NCBI GenBank assembly: GCA_037074765.1 | Contig: JBAMDO010000166.1 | Span: forward strand, 62,001 to 126,000 | Length of the DNA: 64,000 nucleotides | Direction: 5' to 3' | DNA from: Mansonella perstans | Lineage: Eukaryota; Nematoda; Chromadorea; Rhabditida; Onchocercidae | In this document: in pieces, positions 50,211-60,738 of the stretch | Layout: the number at the start of each line of letters is the position of its first letter | Numbering within the stretch: position 1 is the first letter of the stretch | Program-made: the position numbers and the translations under genes | Notes under the pieces: model-generated | Seen by the model: only the letters and a program-made list of their open reading frames with translations | Told to the model about the DNA's origin: nothing | The model's database searches: none

Positions 50211-53037
50211 ATGAGAGTAATATCTAATTCAATTATACACACAACACTAATCCTGTTTGTTGGTATCAATAATGCTATATCATTGTTGTGTTATACGGTA
50301 CATTGGGACACATATTCGAAATTTACGGAGGGTGTTGTTAAATGCAAAGATGATGAAGAATTTTGTGCATCTTTGGTACTTCGTTTTTTATTGCAAAATT
50401 TCTAATTATTAAGTAAATGTAACATTAAGTATGCGATAAAATTTACTGACGTTACTCTTAGCCTAAACGAATTAAATTCATAATTTGTGAAAATTGTGTT
50501 AACAAGTATATTTTTGAAAATTTGAAAAAAAAACACTAAAACTTTGAATGTGAAGTTTTTTTTGCTTCTTTTCTTTTTTACCATACTTATAAGTTTATTA
50601 TTTTTGCAGTATGATCGATGTGCTGAAAGATGGTATCTTCGAGCAATCCCATTGGATAAAAAATGTTATTCTACAAATGAGGTAAAATTGATCATAATAA
50701 TTTTTCAAATTTTGGATATTATCGAGTATTACAAGAATCAGAAAAATGAATCAACAAGTGATATTTTAATATCCAATATTTCATGTAGGTACAAAAAAGT
50801 ATCTTAAAATTTACACTTGAGACTTGAAATTGTTTTCTACAGTATGATCATCAGCTTTTTTATAAAGTTAAAAGTACAATTAATTTGCAATTAAGTTTAT
50901 GGTAATTATGTAATTTTAGTTGAGAAGTCGAACGAACTGCAGTATAGAAGTATTCAAACAGGGTTGTTTCATAGATCCGAGACACGATAATTATGTAAGA
51001 AGTAGGCGAAAGCTACCAGTTTGCATTTGCAAAGGCAATTACTGTAATACGCAACAAACAATTGAAAATATATGGTTGGAGCAAAATTTTTACGAATTTC
51101 ATGATCCTGTAGATTGTCATTCTAAATTGAACAAAGAAGATACAATTACGAAAACATCAATGCTCAGTACTGTAGCACTGCCTGAAACGAAAACCACAAT
51201 CGCAGTATCAGAATCAAATCAACAAACAACAACAAATGCTGCAGAAATGCTGAAATCAAGTACAGAAGCAAAAAATGACACAGAAGCCACAGAACTAAAT
51301 AAAGGAGCAACGAATGCTAAAGAAACAACGGAATCAAGTACCGAAACAATGATAAATGTTACGGGATTACTGGAATTTAGTCCGCGATTGGAAGAATTAA
51401 ATGCTAATTTAATGATGTATGTTACAGAATCGCCGGAACCAAGAACAGCAACAATAACAAGTGCTACGAATAGGGCAGAATCAAGTGGAGAGACAAATAC
51501 AAATGCTGAAGAAATCACGGAATTAAGTGTTAAAATAAAAAAACATGCTACAAAATTGCCGGAAGTAAGCACAGCAACAATAACAAATGCTGCGAAATGG
51601 CCAGAATCAGGTAAAGAAACAAATACAAACGCAAAAGAAACAGCGGAATCAAATGCTAAAACAACAATAAATGCTGCAGAATTGCCGGAAGTAAGCACAG
51701 CAACAATAACAAATACTGCGAAAAGGGCAGAATTAAGTGGAGAGACAACAACAAGTGCTAAAGAAACAGCGGAAGCAAATGCTAAAACAATAATACATGC
51801 TACTGAATTGCCGGAAGTAAGCACAGCAACAATAACAAATACTGCGAAAAGGGCAGAATCAAGTGGAGGGACAACAACAAGTGCGAGAGAAACAACGGAA
51901 TCAAGTACCGAAACAATGATAAATGTTACGGGATTGCTGGAAGTAAGTCCACGATTGGAAGTAATAATAACAAATGCTACGAAAAGGGCAGAATTAAGTG
52001 GAGAAACAACAACAAGGGCTAAAGAAACAACGGAATCAAGTGTTAAAACAATAATAAATGCTACAGAATTGCCGGAAGTAAGCACAGCAACAGTAACAAA
52101 TGCTACGAAAAGGGCAGAATTAAGTGGAGAAACAACAACAAGGGCTAAAGAAACAACGGAATCAAGTGCTAAAACAATAATAAATGCTACAGAATTGCCG
52201 GAAGTAAGCACAGCAACAGTAACAAATGCTATGAAAAGGGCAGAATTAAGTGGAAAGACAACAACAAGTGCTAAAGAAACAGCGGAATCAAATGCTAAAA
52301 CAATAATACATGCTACTGAATTGTCGGAAGTAAGCACAGCAACAATAACAAATACTGCGAAAAGGGCAGAATCAAGTGGAGAGACAACAACAAGTGCGAG
52401 AGAAACAACGGAATCAAGTACCGAAACAATGATAAATGTTACGGGATTGCTGGAAGTAAGTCCACGATTGGAAGTAATAATAACAAATGCTACGAAAAGG
52501 GCAGAATTAAGTGGAGAAACAACAACAAGGGCTAAAGAAACAACGGAATCAAGTGTTAAAACAATAATAAATGCTACAGAATTGCCGGAAGTAAGCACAG
52601 CAACAATAACAAATACTGCGAAAAGGGCAGAATCAAGTGGAGAGACAACAACAAGTGCGAGAGAAACAACGGAATCAAGTACCGAAACAATGATAAATGT
52701 TACGGGATTGCTGGAAGTAAGTCCGCGATTGGAAGTAATAATAACAAATGCTACGAAAAGGGCAAAATTAAGTGGAGAAACAACAACAAGGGCTAAAGAA
52801 ACAACGGAATCAAGTGTTAAAACAATAATATTTGCTACAGAATTGCCGGAAGTAAGCACAGCAGCAGCAACAAGTGCTACGAAAAGGGCAGAATCAAGTG
52901 GAGAGACAACAACAAGTGCGAGAGAAACAACGGAATCAAGTGTTAAAACAATAACTGCTAAGAACCTGGAAGTTATTCTATTAACGAAATCAAATAAAGA
53001 AACAATAAACGCAAATGATCGCCTGATGCGTGTTTGA
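50211..53037 (+). CDS. Secreted three-finger domain fused to a mucin-like repeat tail
   Basis: Exons are 50211-50375, 50610-50681 and 50920-53037, all phase 0, giving 784 residues. A signal peptide (TTLILFVGINNAIS) leads to a cysteine-rich domain through residue 145 that ends LPVCICKGNYCN, with a further Cys 24 residues later, parallel to the paralogue at 46420. From about residue 146 the protein has no Cys and is Thr/Ser/Glu/Ala/Lys-rich, built from 42- and 45-residue repeats with many N-x-T sequons (INATELP, INVTGLL, TNATKR) and Thr clusters suited to O-glycosylation. No membrane segment lies before TGA 53035-53037. An alternative 3' exon with one is possible at 53999-54175. Such domain-plus-stalk proteins are typical of surface or secreted glycoproteins; its role is unknown. 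The exon 1 donor (GTACTT) is weak but phase and the paralogue support it. Confidence 0.85.
51475..52954 (+). repeat. Coding tandem repeat array, 126/135-bp units with a 261-bp higher-order unit
   Basis: Eleven full units starting AESSGETTTS or AELSGETTTR occur in one frame: eight of 42 and three of 45 residues, then a truncated twelfth from 52888. The 45-residue type carries INVTGLLEVSPRLEVIITN. A 42+45 pair makes a 261-bp higher-order unit, with near-identical starts at 52381 and 52642. Central units are almost identical at DNA level while the first two are diverged, the usual sign of unequal exchange or conversion. The reverse strand is open for 546 codons as a by-product of repeated codons. 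Confidence 0.95.
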
Positions 53038-54548
53038 TTGTAAAAACCTGATATGTAAGATTTTTCCCCATTTATTTATAAGGTTGGAGGTGGAGTTTTT
53101 TAAACTCCGCTGAGTCAACATAAAGGGGTTAATCTGCTGTTAGCGTGGTCTCTGTGATTATGAAGCTTACTTCCTTATCTGTAACAGTACTTAAGGATCG
53201 AAATCTCTTTGCAATATGATCACAATTGTTAGCTTAAAACATTCTCATCGTCTTAATTTCCCTTATTTATTTTAATACAGTTTTAATCCTGTTACTCCGA
53301 AATTCCATTGTTTATTTTTGTGAACGAATATTTATCGTTAATTAATATTTCTAATTTTTTTTAAAGAAGCAATATAATTTTTAATGGAAAGATTAAAAAT
53401 TTTCAGCAAATTTTCCAAACTAACGCTATCGTTTTGATGAAGTTGCAAAATCGTAAACTTTATCAAAACAATGCTATGATAAATTAAGATACAGAAAGCA
53501 TTAATTTTAATAATATTGTTACTCGTAATTTTATTAATTCAATTAACAACAACAATAAAAATAACAAAAACAATTGGTTCGAATATTATGAATAAACCAG
53601 TAATCGACATTAATGCAACCGTACTTCTATACTTAGCAGTATTACAGTATTCCTTATTAAATTGATACAATATAACACCTTCAATTCAATCGATTAATTC
53701 ATTCATTTCTACAGGAATAAACAATAAATATAACAATTTAAAAGGTATAAAAAAATTTTGGTTGAATTTATCCTGCAACAAACTCAATTATTAATACTAT
53801 TAAAACAGATAAAAAAAATGCAGCTATCAAATTTTAGTTGCAAAATTTCAATCAATTAATATGAAACAAATTTTACTCGAATGATAATTTTTCGAATGTA
53901 AAATTGCGGAATATCAAAAAGGTATTTCATATTGACAGGAAAAAAAGCATTTGGTCATAAATTGTTTTCTTTGTAAGCTTTTTTTTTTTTATTTTAAGGC
54001 TTTTCCTAATTTTTTGAAAGGCATTTTAATTCGCACATTAACTTATAACGGTTTGAAAAAACCTTTGCTGCTGTTGTTAGTGTTATTCTTATTATTATTA
54101 CTAATATTATTTATCGTTGTTTTGAACACATTGAAGAAATTGTTTTTTAGACGAATGCATCAAAAGGAGGCATGAGGGAAAAGAAAGAAAAATAAATGAT
54201 TTGATTTTTTAAAAAGAAAATTGTAGCACTTAAATGTATAACAGTATCAGAAGAATTATTCATTTAAAATAATTTATGAATTTTTTATTGAAAATATTGT
54301 CGTGAAATTGGAAGCTAATCCTATTCAATAGTAACTAATTGAATATATCGAAAATATTAAAAAACTCAAATAAAACAATTCAAAAGCTTGAAAAATCCTA
54401 ACAGATTTATAACATTAACATCATTATGGATCATTGTCGTTATTATCGTCAATATCATCATCATTATAATCATCGTATATCATCATCATGATCTTAATAT
54501 TATCATGAGCTATGCTAGCTCGAAATATTCCAAAATTTTTTCAACCCA
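53038..54548. other. Interval between the mucin-like gene and the SLC19 gene
   Basis: Holds a small hairpin GGAGTTT/AAACTCC at about 53091-53107 just past the mucin-like stop, then AT-rich sequence, a possible membrane-anchor exon at 53999-54175, and ATC-rich sequence at 54420-54500. The SLC19 gene ends at 54549 on the other strand. No RNA gene was recognised. Confidence 0.55.
53999..54175 (+). other. Possible alternative 3' exon encoding a membrane anchor
   Basis: After ATTTTAAG an open segment encodes AFPNFLKGILIRTLTYNGLK, a 21-residue hydrophobic run (PLLLLLVLFLLLLLILFIVV) and a basic tail KKLFFRRMHQKEA ending at TGA 54173-54175. It is in phase with a donor GTTTGA at 53032, which would remove the stop codon of the mucin-like gene and add a membrane span. 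The Leu run comes from TTA/TTG triplets and could be a microsatellite accident. Confidence 0.35.
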
Positions 54549-57500
54549 TTAAATCGCTTTACTTTCAACGTTTCGATTGAAAGTACTGGAAGCTAAATCA
54601 ACAGAATTTTTGCCACTGCGTAGATGTCGCAGACGATTTGTTAAATTATAAACAATTGAAGAGAGAAAAATGAGAGCAATTACCGCATGATAGGTACCAT
54701 ATATCAAAAACTGAAATTTTTAAACATTTTAAGCAAGCTGGATGACAACTACAATTAGTTATCAGCAAAAATACGATTTAATAATTAAGCGAATTGATAA
54801 GTTCATTAAAAAAATTAACATTAAGTTGGAACAATAAATAAATTTCTTATTATACTTATTCTACTTATTTCACATGATTGTATGCAATAATACCGATGAA
54901 TTTAGCGTATATATATACATGTGTTTCTAACCATGACAAAAATGAAGGAGAGATTCTTCATAAAGAATCAATACGTGGAATAAATGAAGAAAATTAAGAA
55001 ACCTGTGACCTAGGTGCCATGCGAAAGCCACGTTTATCGACAACGATCATCGTCAAAATAGATTGCAAGATAAGTGCCGCAAATGAATTCAAACCAAACA
55101 TCAGTCCATAATTTTCACTGACCATCTTTTTAGCCAAATTCCATCTGTATTAATATCGAATGATTCGTATCTCATTACAATAAATAATCACAATTACCTA
55201 TATAAATCTTATTCATCAAGATTTTTCTCTACAAACTATACAATTTGTGTAGAAAAATTTTATTTCACAATTTGATGGTAATATTTGAGGAAAATCATGA
55301 TAAACATTGTGACACGTAATCGTCATTATAAAATATACTTGGCTTGATTACGATTGTTAGGAAAATAATGCAATTTTTGTGTCTATGCATTTAACTTAAT
55401 TTAAAACGTACTGTGCAATTGTTATCATTATTTGGTAGAGTGTACGATAGCAAATGTAGCACATATACATCACGTAGATTGTTTTAGCTTGGCTAAATAG
55501 TAATAACAAAGCACAATCGATACTTGAAATTAATACTAAAACCGCTTCGCCCCATTTATCCCAGTCGATCGATAACATATTGATCAACATTATCGCTATT
55601 GCAGCTGGAACAAAATAAATTAATACCGAAGCCTAACTGTTTAAGTGCTGCGATTTCATCGCAAACATACATTCGTTCGCCAGAGTCCGTCCTGGCTATT
55701 TTTGGAAGTATTGAGCTCATTAATTACTGAAACAACATGAAGAAACTGATGGAGAGTACAAATAATAAAGCCGCTGCTTCAAGCCTACAGATGGGCTAAG
55801 ATGAGCTGTAAGTATTCAACTGTCTAGTTTTCAAATGATTTTTTGAATCCAACGATATTTAAAAACGCTACCACAAGCCGTATAAATCGCTTCTGCTAAG
55901 CCATTAAGTGTCGTTTCTTCTTTTTGCACTTCGCCCCACAATGTTTGCGAATAGTTGCTTATCTAATTTTCAATATGAATTGATAAAGTAAACACTGAAC
56001 AAATTAATTAAAGAAATATGCAAATTTTGTTTGTTGTTCCGAAAAATTGCTCCAGTGTCAACTGCTGTTATATTAAGCTAATAAGCTGTAATGATAAGCA
56101 TTGCTAATTTATTTGCATAATGAATTGTTTGTTTGAACTCTGTATTTCTGTCGTGAATGGTAATGACCCTTTGCTATGAAGTCAGTTCGATAATGTCTTA
56201 GTTCTCACTCAGAGGTAAAAATGACACATCCCAATGAATATTACCTGCAGTGACATACATGTCGTCAATGCCCACCAAAGTGACCATTTCCGAATAAATC
56301 CAATCCGATAAATTTGATTCACATCGAATAAAATTTTTCTGATTCGATATCTCACGAACTGTGGGTATGTTGTAGGATCACTGAACTGTCCTGTATCTGG
56401 AAATTGCCTTTTTTACTTATTTTGAATGCGTTGAAATTAATTGTCAGACATTTTGATTCAAACAATTCAGAAGAAAAAAACACCATAATATATTTATGTA
56501 GCTAGCAATATATTGAACAATTGCTGACAATTAATAATCTAAAAATAATTAATGATTAAAAAAATTTGGCAAGAATTAAGTTGTTACTCAATTGGTCAAA
56601 CGAATCATTGGAAATTTTTGTTCGATCATGCAGTAATTTCCAATGTACCCGTGGAAGACGAATTCCAATAATGAATACAATTATAGGTGAAATAAGGGCA
56701 ATTTGATTTATGGTCAAATAAGTTCCAATATTGGTAGATATAATTGCTTGGCTCATCAAATAGCTAAATGTTCGTCCAGTCATCGATGCTGCTCGTGTCC
56801 ATGATGTTAATCTGTCAATAAAATTTGCAGTTAATAGCGATAATCATAACAATAATAATAATGATGATGATAATAAGGACGATAAAATGAAAATAAAAAA
56901 ATGACTGGAAATTGGAATATTGATAACAGTATTATAATAATAATAGTAATTATAAAATATAGCAATAATAATAGAAATACTAACAATAATAACTAATAAG
57001 ATTAATAATGACAGTGACTATAATAGCAATAACAGCAACAAAAACAATAAAAATTATTGCAATTGCAGCGCTGATAGTAATAAAAATAATTGTAATTCCA
57101 ATGCTAATAATAATCATTAATATTGACAAAGATAGCAATAATAATAACATCAGCCATAATGATAACAATAAAAGTGATAGTAATAATAGCATATCTGAGT
57201 GATAATGAATGGTAATAGTAAATGATAATCACAATGATTAATTTTAATGAAATAAATTTTTTTTAACAAAACAAACCGTCTATTTCATTGTGCTTTGTCA
57301 AAAATGATTCGAAAATACTTTTTTAATTTAGTGAATTCTTTCAGTTTATAGTAAACTGACCAAAATTTAGACCAAAAATAACACACCGTTGATATTCATC
57401 TTTTGTAACTTTTACATAAATGTAGGAATAAAACACAATTTCGGTTGCCGATGCAATACCATATGCTGCCATTCCAATTTGTTGCCAAAAAATTCCCGTA

Positions 57501-58347
57501 CCATATACTAATAAAATCCTGCATCAAAAAGTTGAAAATGGAACTAAACTTTTAAAGAAACATCCTATACCCTTCGATTCATTTCGTACACCAAATATTT
57601 TCAAGCGTAATTAGCATTAGGTAAGTTTCGATACAGAAGTTTGTCTTAAAATTTTTTCGAAGAAAATCGAATAATATTTTTAAAAGAAATTCACCTGAAT
57701 AAGAAACAAGCAACACTTTCTAAAATTAAAATAGGTTTGTAAAGTAGCAAATCGGTTAATAAAAATACTGGAATAAGACTGATCAGGTTGCTGTATGTCC
57801 AATACGGATTTATCTGAAATTGATTTTATATTATATTGCAAAATTTTTAATTGTGTTTAACCTGTAAGGGTGTATTAATTGATAAGTAATCAGCTCTGAT
57901 AGTTTCAGCCATTTTACGTGCTCAACAAACTAATTCAAATTTTCAAATTTAAATTCGAATTCAAAATAATTCAAATTTTTTTAATAGACAAGTTTAAGAT
58001 TAAACTTCTATACTGTTTATCTACTTTGCCACCGTTGCTGTTTTGCTTTTAATTTATACATCTAGTAGTTTAAAGATGAACTTAGAAAAAACTATTTCAT
58101 TTTATTCATAATCTTTGCGCAGTGAAACGTCTTATCAATGTAAATCAAGCAATTGTATGAATCCTTAGTTTTGGTTAAAAAGAAATTAATAATAACATAC
58201 TTCAGCATTGATTTGTTCTCTAGTAAAGTTTAGAAAATTAGTTTGGTATTTGAAAAGAAACGGTCCACCGGGTTTGAAATCTTTTAGTAATCCATAAAGT
58301 ACCAAAGATATGCAAAATACTGTCCATGATAAGGTTGTATTGCTCAT
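54549..58347 (-). CDS. SLC19-family vitamin transporter (reduced folate/thiamine carrier type)
   Basis: Exons 5' to 3' are 58201-58347, 57695-57813, 57387-57518, 56588-56811, 56245-56396, 55872-55962, 55412-55604, 55003-55144 and 54549-54710, giving 453 residues, all in phase. Family blocks are LYGLLKDFKPGGPFL, NFTREQINAE (RFC: NFTREQ), YWTYSNLISLIPVFLLTDLL, SATEIVFYSYIY with KDEYQR, WSLWWALTTCMS (SLC19: LWSLWWVF) and YGLMFGLNSFAALILQSILT with VVDKRGF and QFLIYGTYHAV. About twelve membrane spans are expected in the plasma membrane. Glu115 stands where human thiamine transporters have Glu and the folate carrier has Arg, hinting at a cationic substrate such as thiamine, but this is inference. 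Intron 3 carries an ATA/GAT microsatellite. Decayed copies of exon 1 lie at 61441-61760. Confidence 0.92.
56855..57235. repeat. Degenerate AAT/GATAAT microsatellite in an SLC19 intron
   Basis: Interrupted ATA, AAT and GAT triplets within the intron between exons 57387-57518 and 56588-56811. They yield spurious Ile/Asn- or Leu-rich frames on both strands. Confidence 0.85.
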
Positions 58348-58671
58348 ACTTTGAAAATTATTACACCGTTTGTAGAAAGCAATTGAAGAAATATGTGAAA
58401 TAAAGTATTTGAATTAATTTGATTTCAAATAAATTCAGAAACAAACAATATCAAAATATCAAAGTAAACTGAAAAACAAAATATTATTCATGACAATTAT
58501 CCAAAAACACTATATCGGGTAGATCGTATAAAATTTAATTCCATGTTTAGAGTATTTGACGTTAAACGTGAATAGAACACAAATATTTCAATGAGTCGCA
58601 TCACGGTTGATAATTTAATTATAATTGACAATTAATAATTTAATTACATCGAACTGTAAAATCATTGCTAT
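58348..58671. other. SLC19 5' flank up to the retroelement junction
   Basis: Upstream sequence of the transporter gene. TTTTCAAAG ends one base before its ATG on the minus strand and could serve as a trans-splice acceptor. The retroelement begins about 320 bp from this ATG in the opposite orientation, so little ancestral promoter DNA remains between them. Confidence 0.55.
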
Positions 58672-59944
58672 TTGTGCTTTACAGGTACGACCTGTAAACG
58701 GTGGAAAGCCAAACCGTTCAAACTACCGGCAGTGCCAAATTTGCTTGAAGCCCGAGTAAAAAGATCTAGACCATTCGAACAAGTAGGTCTAGATTACTTG
58801 GGATCAGTCTCAGTCAAATCTACTACCGGTAGGGTAGAGAGATGGATCGCTCTCTTCACATGTTTTACTACGACAGCTGTACATCTAGAAATAGCAGAGG
58901 ATTTATCCGCCGAAAATTTCTTGCATGTCCTAAGAGGATTTGTGGCTCGACGAGGATATCCAAAATCAGTCTTAAGTGACAACGCTAATCAATTTCAACT
59001 CGTCTTTAAGACAATAATGGAAGAAAGCTCCAACTTCCTAGCAGAACAAGGTATGTGTTGGAAAAATACTATACCAAAAGCACCTTGGGATGGTGGAATA
59101 TACGAACGAATCATTGGACTCACAAAACAAACTTTAAGACGGGCTGTTGGAAGAAAACTTCTAAAAGAAGGAGAACTGATAACCTTAATGGTAGAGACAG
59201 AGGGAATACTTAATATCCGTCCACTGACCTACGTTAACTTCGATGACTACAGAGTCATACGTCCAATTGACTTTATTTCACCTAAGTCTTCACTCGAAAT
59301 ACCAATCAATTTTGACAATGGGCAAGAAGAATACATTGCTTATCCATTAAAAATAAAGGATAAACTTATTAAATATTAGACCAATACTCTTAACACATTA
59401 GAGTTTTTTGGAAATTGTGGAAAGATACCTTATGAGTCTAAGAGAATGCACACAAAAGGAATTAGTTTCTCCCCGACAGACAGAAAAACGAAGACCACGT
59501 GAGAATGAAATCGTTTTATTAATGGAACCCGAAGTACCTCGCGGTATAGGAAAATTATCAAAAATAATTAAAATCAACAGAGGATGTGATGGAAGTATCA
59601 GGAGTGCCACAATCCAAATGCCTAATGGGAAATAACTTAATCGTTCAATTAACATGCTATGTCCCATGGAAATAGATGCTCCCAACGATATGGAAGAGAA
59701 AATAGATAAAAAATGGGATGAACCTGAACAACCTATCGCTAGTCGGACTAGAAGAGCTTCAAGACCAATAAATGTTTTGTGTCCACTGGAAGTTGATGAT
59801 GTATCCAACTCAAGAAGTCAATCACCAGTGTTAGAGATAACAGTGCATGAAAGCAAGGAAGAAAAATCCATTGCGCGACGAATTAGAAGTGCCACAAGAA
59901 ATCGTGCAATACAAGCAACAGCCGTATCAAACGATGGAATGTGA
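58672..59944 (+). mobile_element. BEL/Pao retrotransposon remnant: integrase and C-terminal end, 5' truncated and frameshifted
   Basis: 58672-59379 encodes an integrase core beginning CKRWKAKPFKLPAVPNLLEA, with catalytic-type Asp in VGLDYLGSV, Asp in LSDNANQF and Glu in GGIYERIIGL. These are the D,D,E positions of Pao integrases, whose usual second motif is DNGTNF. A stop at 59377-59379 and a shift to another frame at about 59408 precede a DUF5641-like segment (NEIVLLMEPEVPRGIGKLSK, then RGCDGSIRSA). A further frame from 59654 holds PMEIDAP and INVLCPLEVD, like the Pao tail NLLYPLEI. Gag, protease and reverse transcriptase are absent. The element is dead. Confidence 0.88.
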
Positions 59945-60036
59945 TAAAAGATCAACAACAGCAACACCGAGCGATAAAAAAGTTGGAACCACCCTCAATC
60001 CACACCCTAGCTTCTTCTCTCTCCTCCCTTTGGGAG

Positions 60037-60738
60037 TGTCGCGAATTTCATAACGCGAAACTTCCAATAGATCAATAAACCAAATTGTAAAATAAATGTT
60101 AATGTCTTTACGAGCCATCTAATTAATTTCATAATGTTTAGATTTATTTCCTATATCTTTGTTGTAGTCTAACCTCACATCCAATGCTGTCAAACCTCTT
60201 CCCTATCATAAACTGGCAAAGAAACAGCTGTAGCAATATCTTACTAAACAAAGCCATTGTGTAACTATGTCATAAAATTCTTTGTTTGATGATTATGCTT
60301 ACATGCAATGTATTGTGCTTTTTAAATCAAGCTTATCTTTACAAAGGATTTTGCTTTTTTATGAGCTTCAGTTTCTTTTAACTCAGCTCATTAAGACTAG
60401 CTTTTCTCCGCCTACAATACTCATTTACTATTATTTAAACTATCAATCATCACACCACTACCATTTTTGAGTCTACTCACATCAACGACTACTGGTTCTG
60501 TTCTCCTCATTATCACCATTTTTATTATATTAATTTTTCTATTAAATATGTGTTGTATATAATTATCACGTAACTCACGTTGTCCAATTCTTCTAATAAA
60601 AGTTTAATTACCCAAGTTTGAGGTGTTCCCGTAACTAAATCCAATCACACAAACTTAATCCAAAACACAATTAATTCAACCCAACACAACAATCCCTGAT
60701 CAAAACGTTGGGAAATATTGGCTAACAGTTGACCTCTT
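60037..60738 (+). mobile_element. LTR-like sequence downstream of the BEL/Pao remnant
   Basis: Begins TGTCGCGAATTTC and could end ...CTCTTACA, the TG...CA form of an LTR. Composition is richer in C than the flanks, CAATAAACC near 60072 could be a polyadenylation signal, and position directly after the Pao C-terminus fits a 3' LTR of about 700 bp. There is no second LTR in the window to confirm the borders, so the ends are provisional. Confidence 0.5.
60601..60622 (+). other. SL1 spliced-leader sequence (21 of 22 matches) within LTR-like DNA
   Basis: 60603-60622 is TTTAATTACCCAAGTTTGAG, the last 20 bases of the nematode SL1 leader. The preceding two bases are AG instead of GG. GT follows directly, as at the donor of SL RNA genes, but the downstream bases (GTGTTCCCG) do not resemble SL RNA and no AATTTTGG-type Sm site follows. 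It is therefore not an intact SL RNA gene. It may be a pseudogene, a retroposed trans-spliced transcript, or a leader captured by the retroelement. Confidence 0.85.

Noticed and set aside
51219..52859. A 546-codon open frame on the minus strand, Val/Ser/Leu-rich
   Set aside because: It is the antisense of the mucin-like repeats. The same few codons recur, so the absence of stops is a by-product; there is no splice or domain support.
60601..60700. Intact SL1 RNA gene
   Set aside because: Only the 22-base leader matches. The sequence after the GT diverges from SL RNA and no Sm-binding site is seen downstream.
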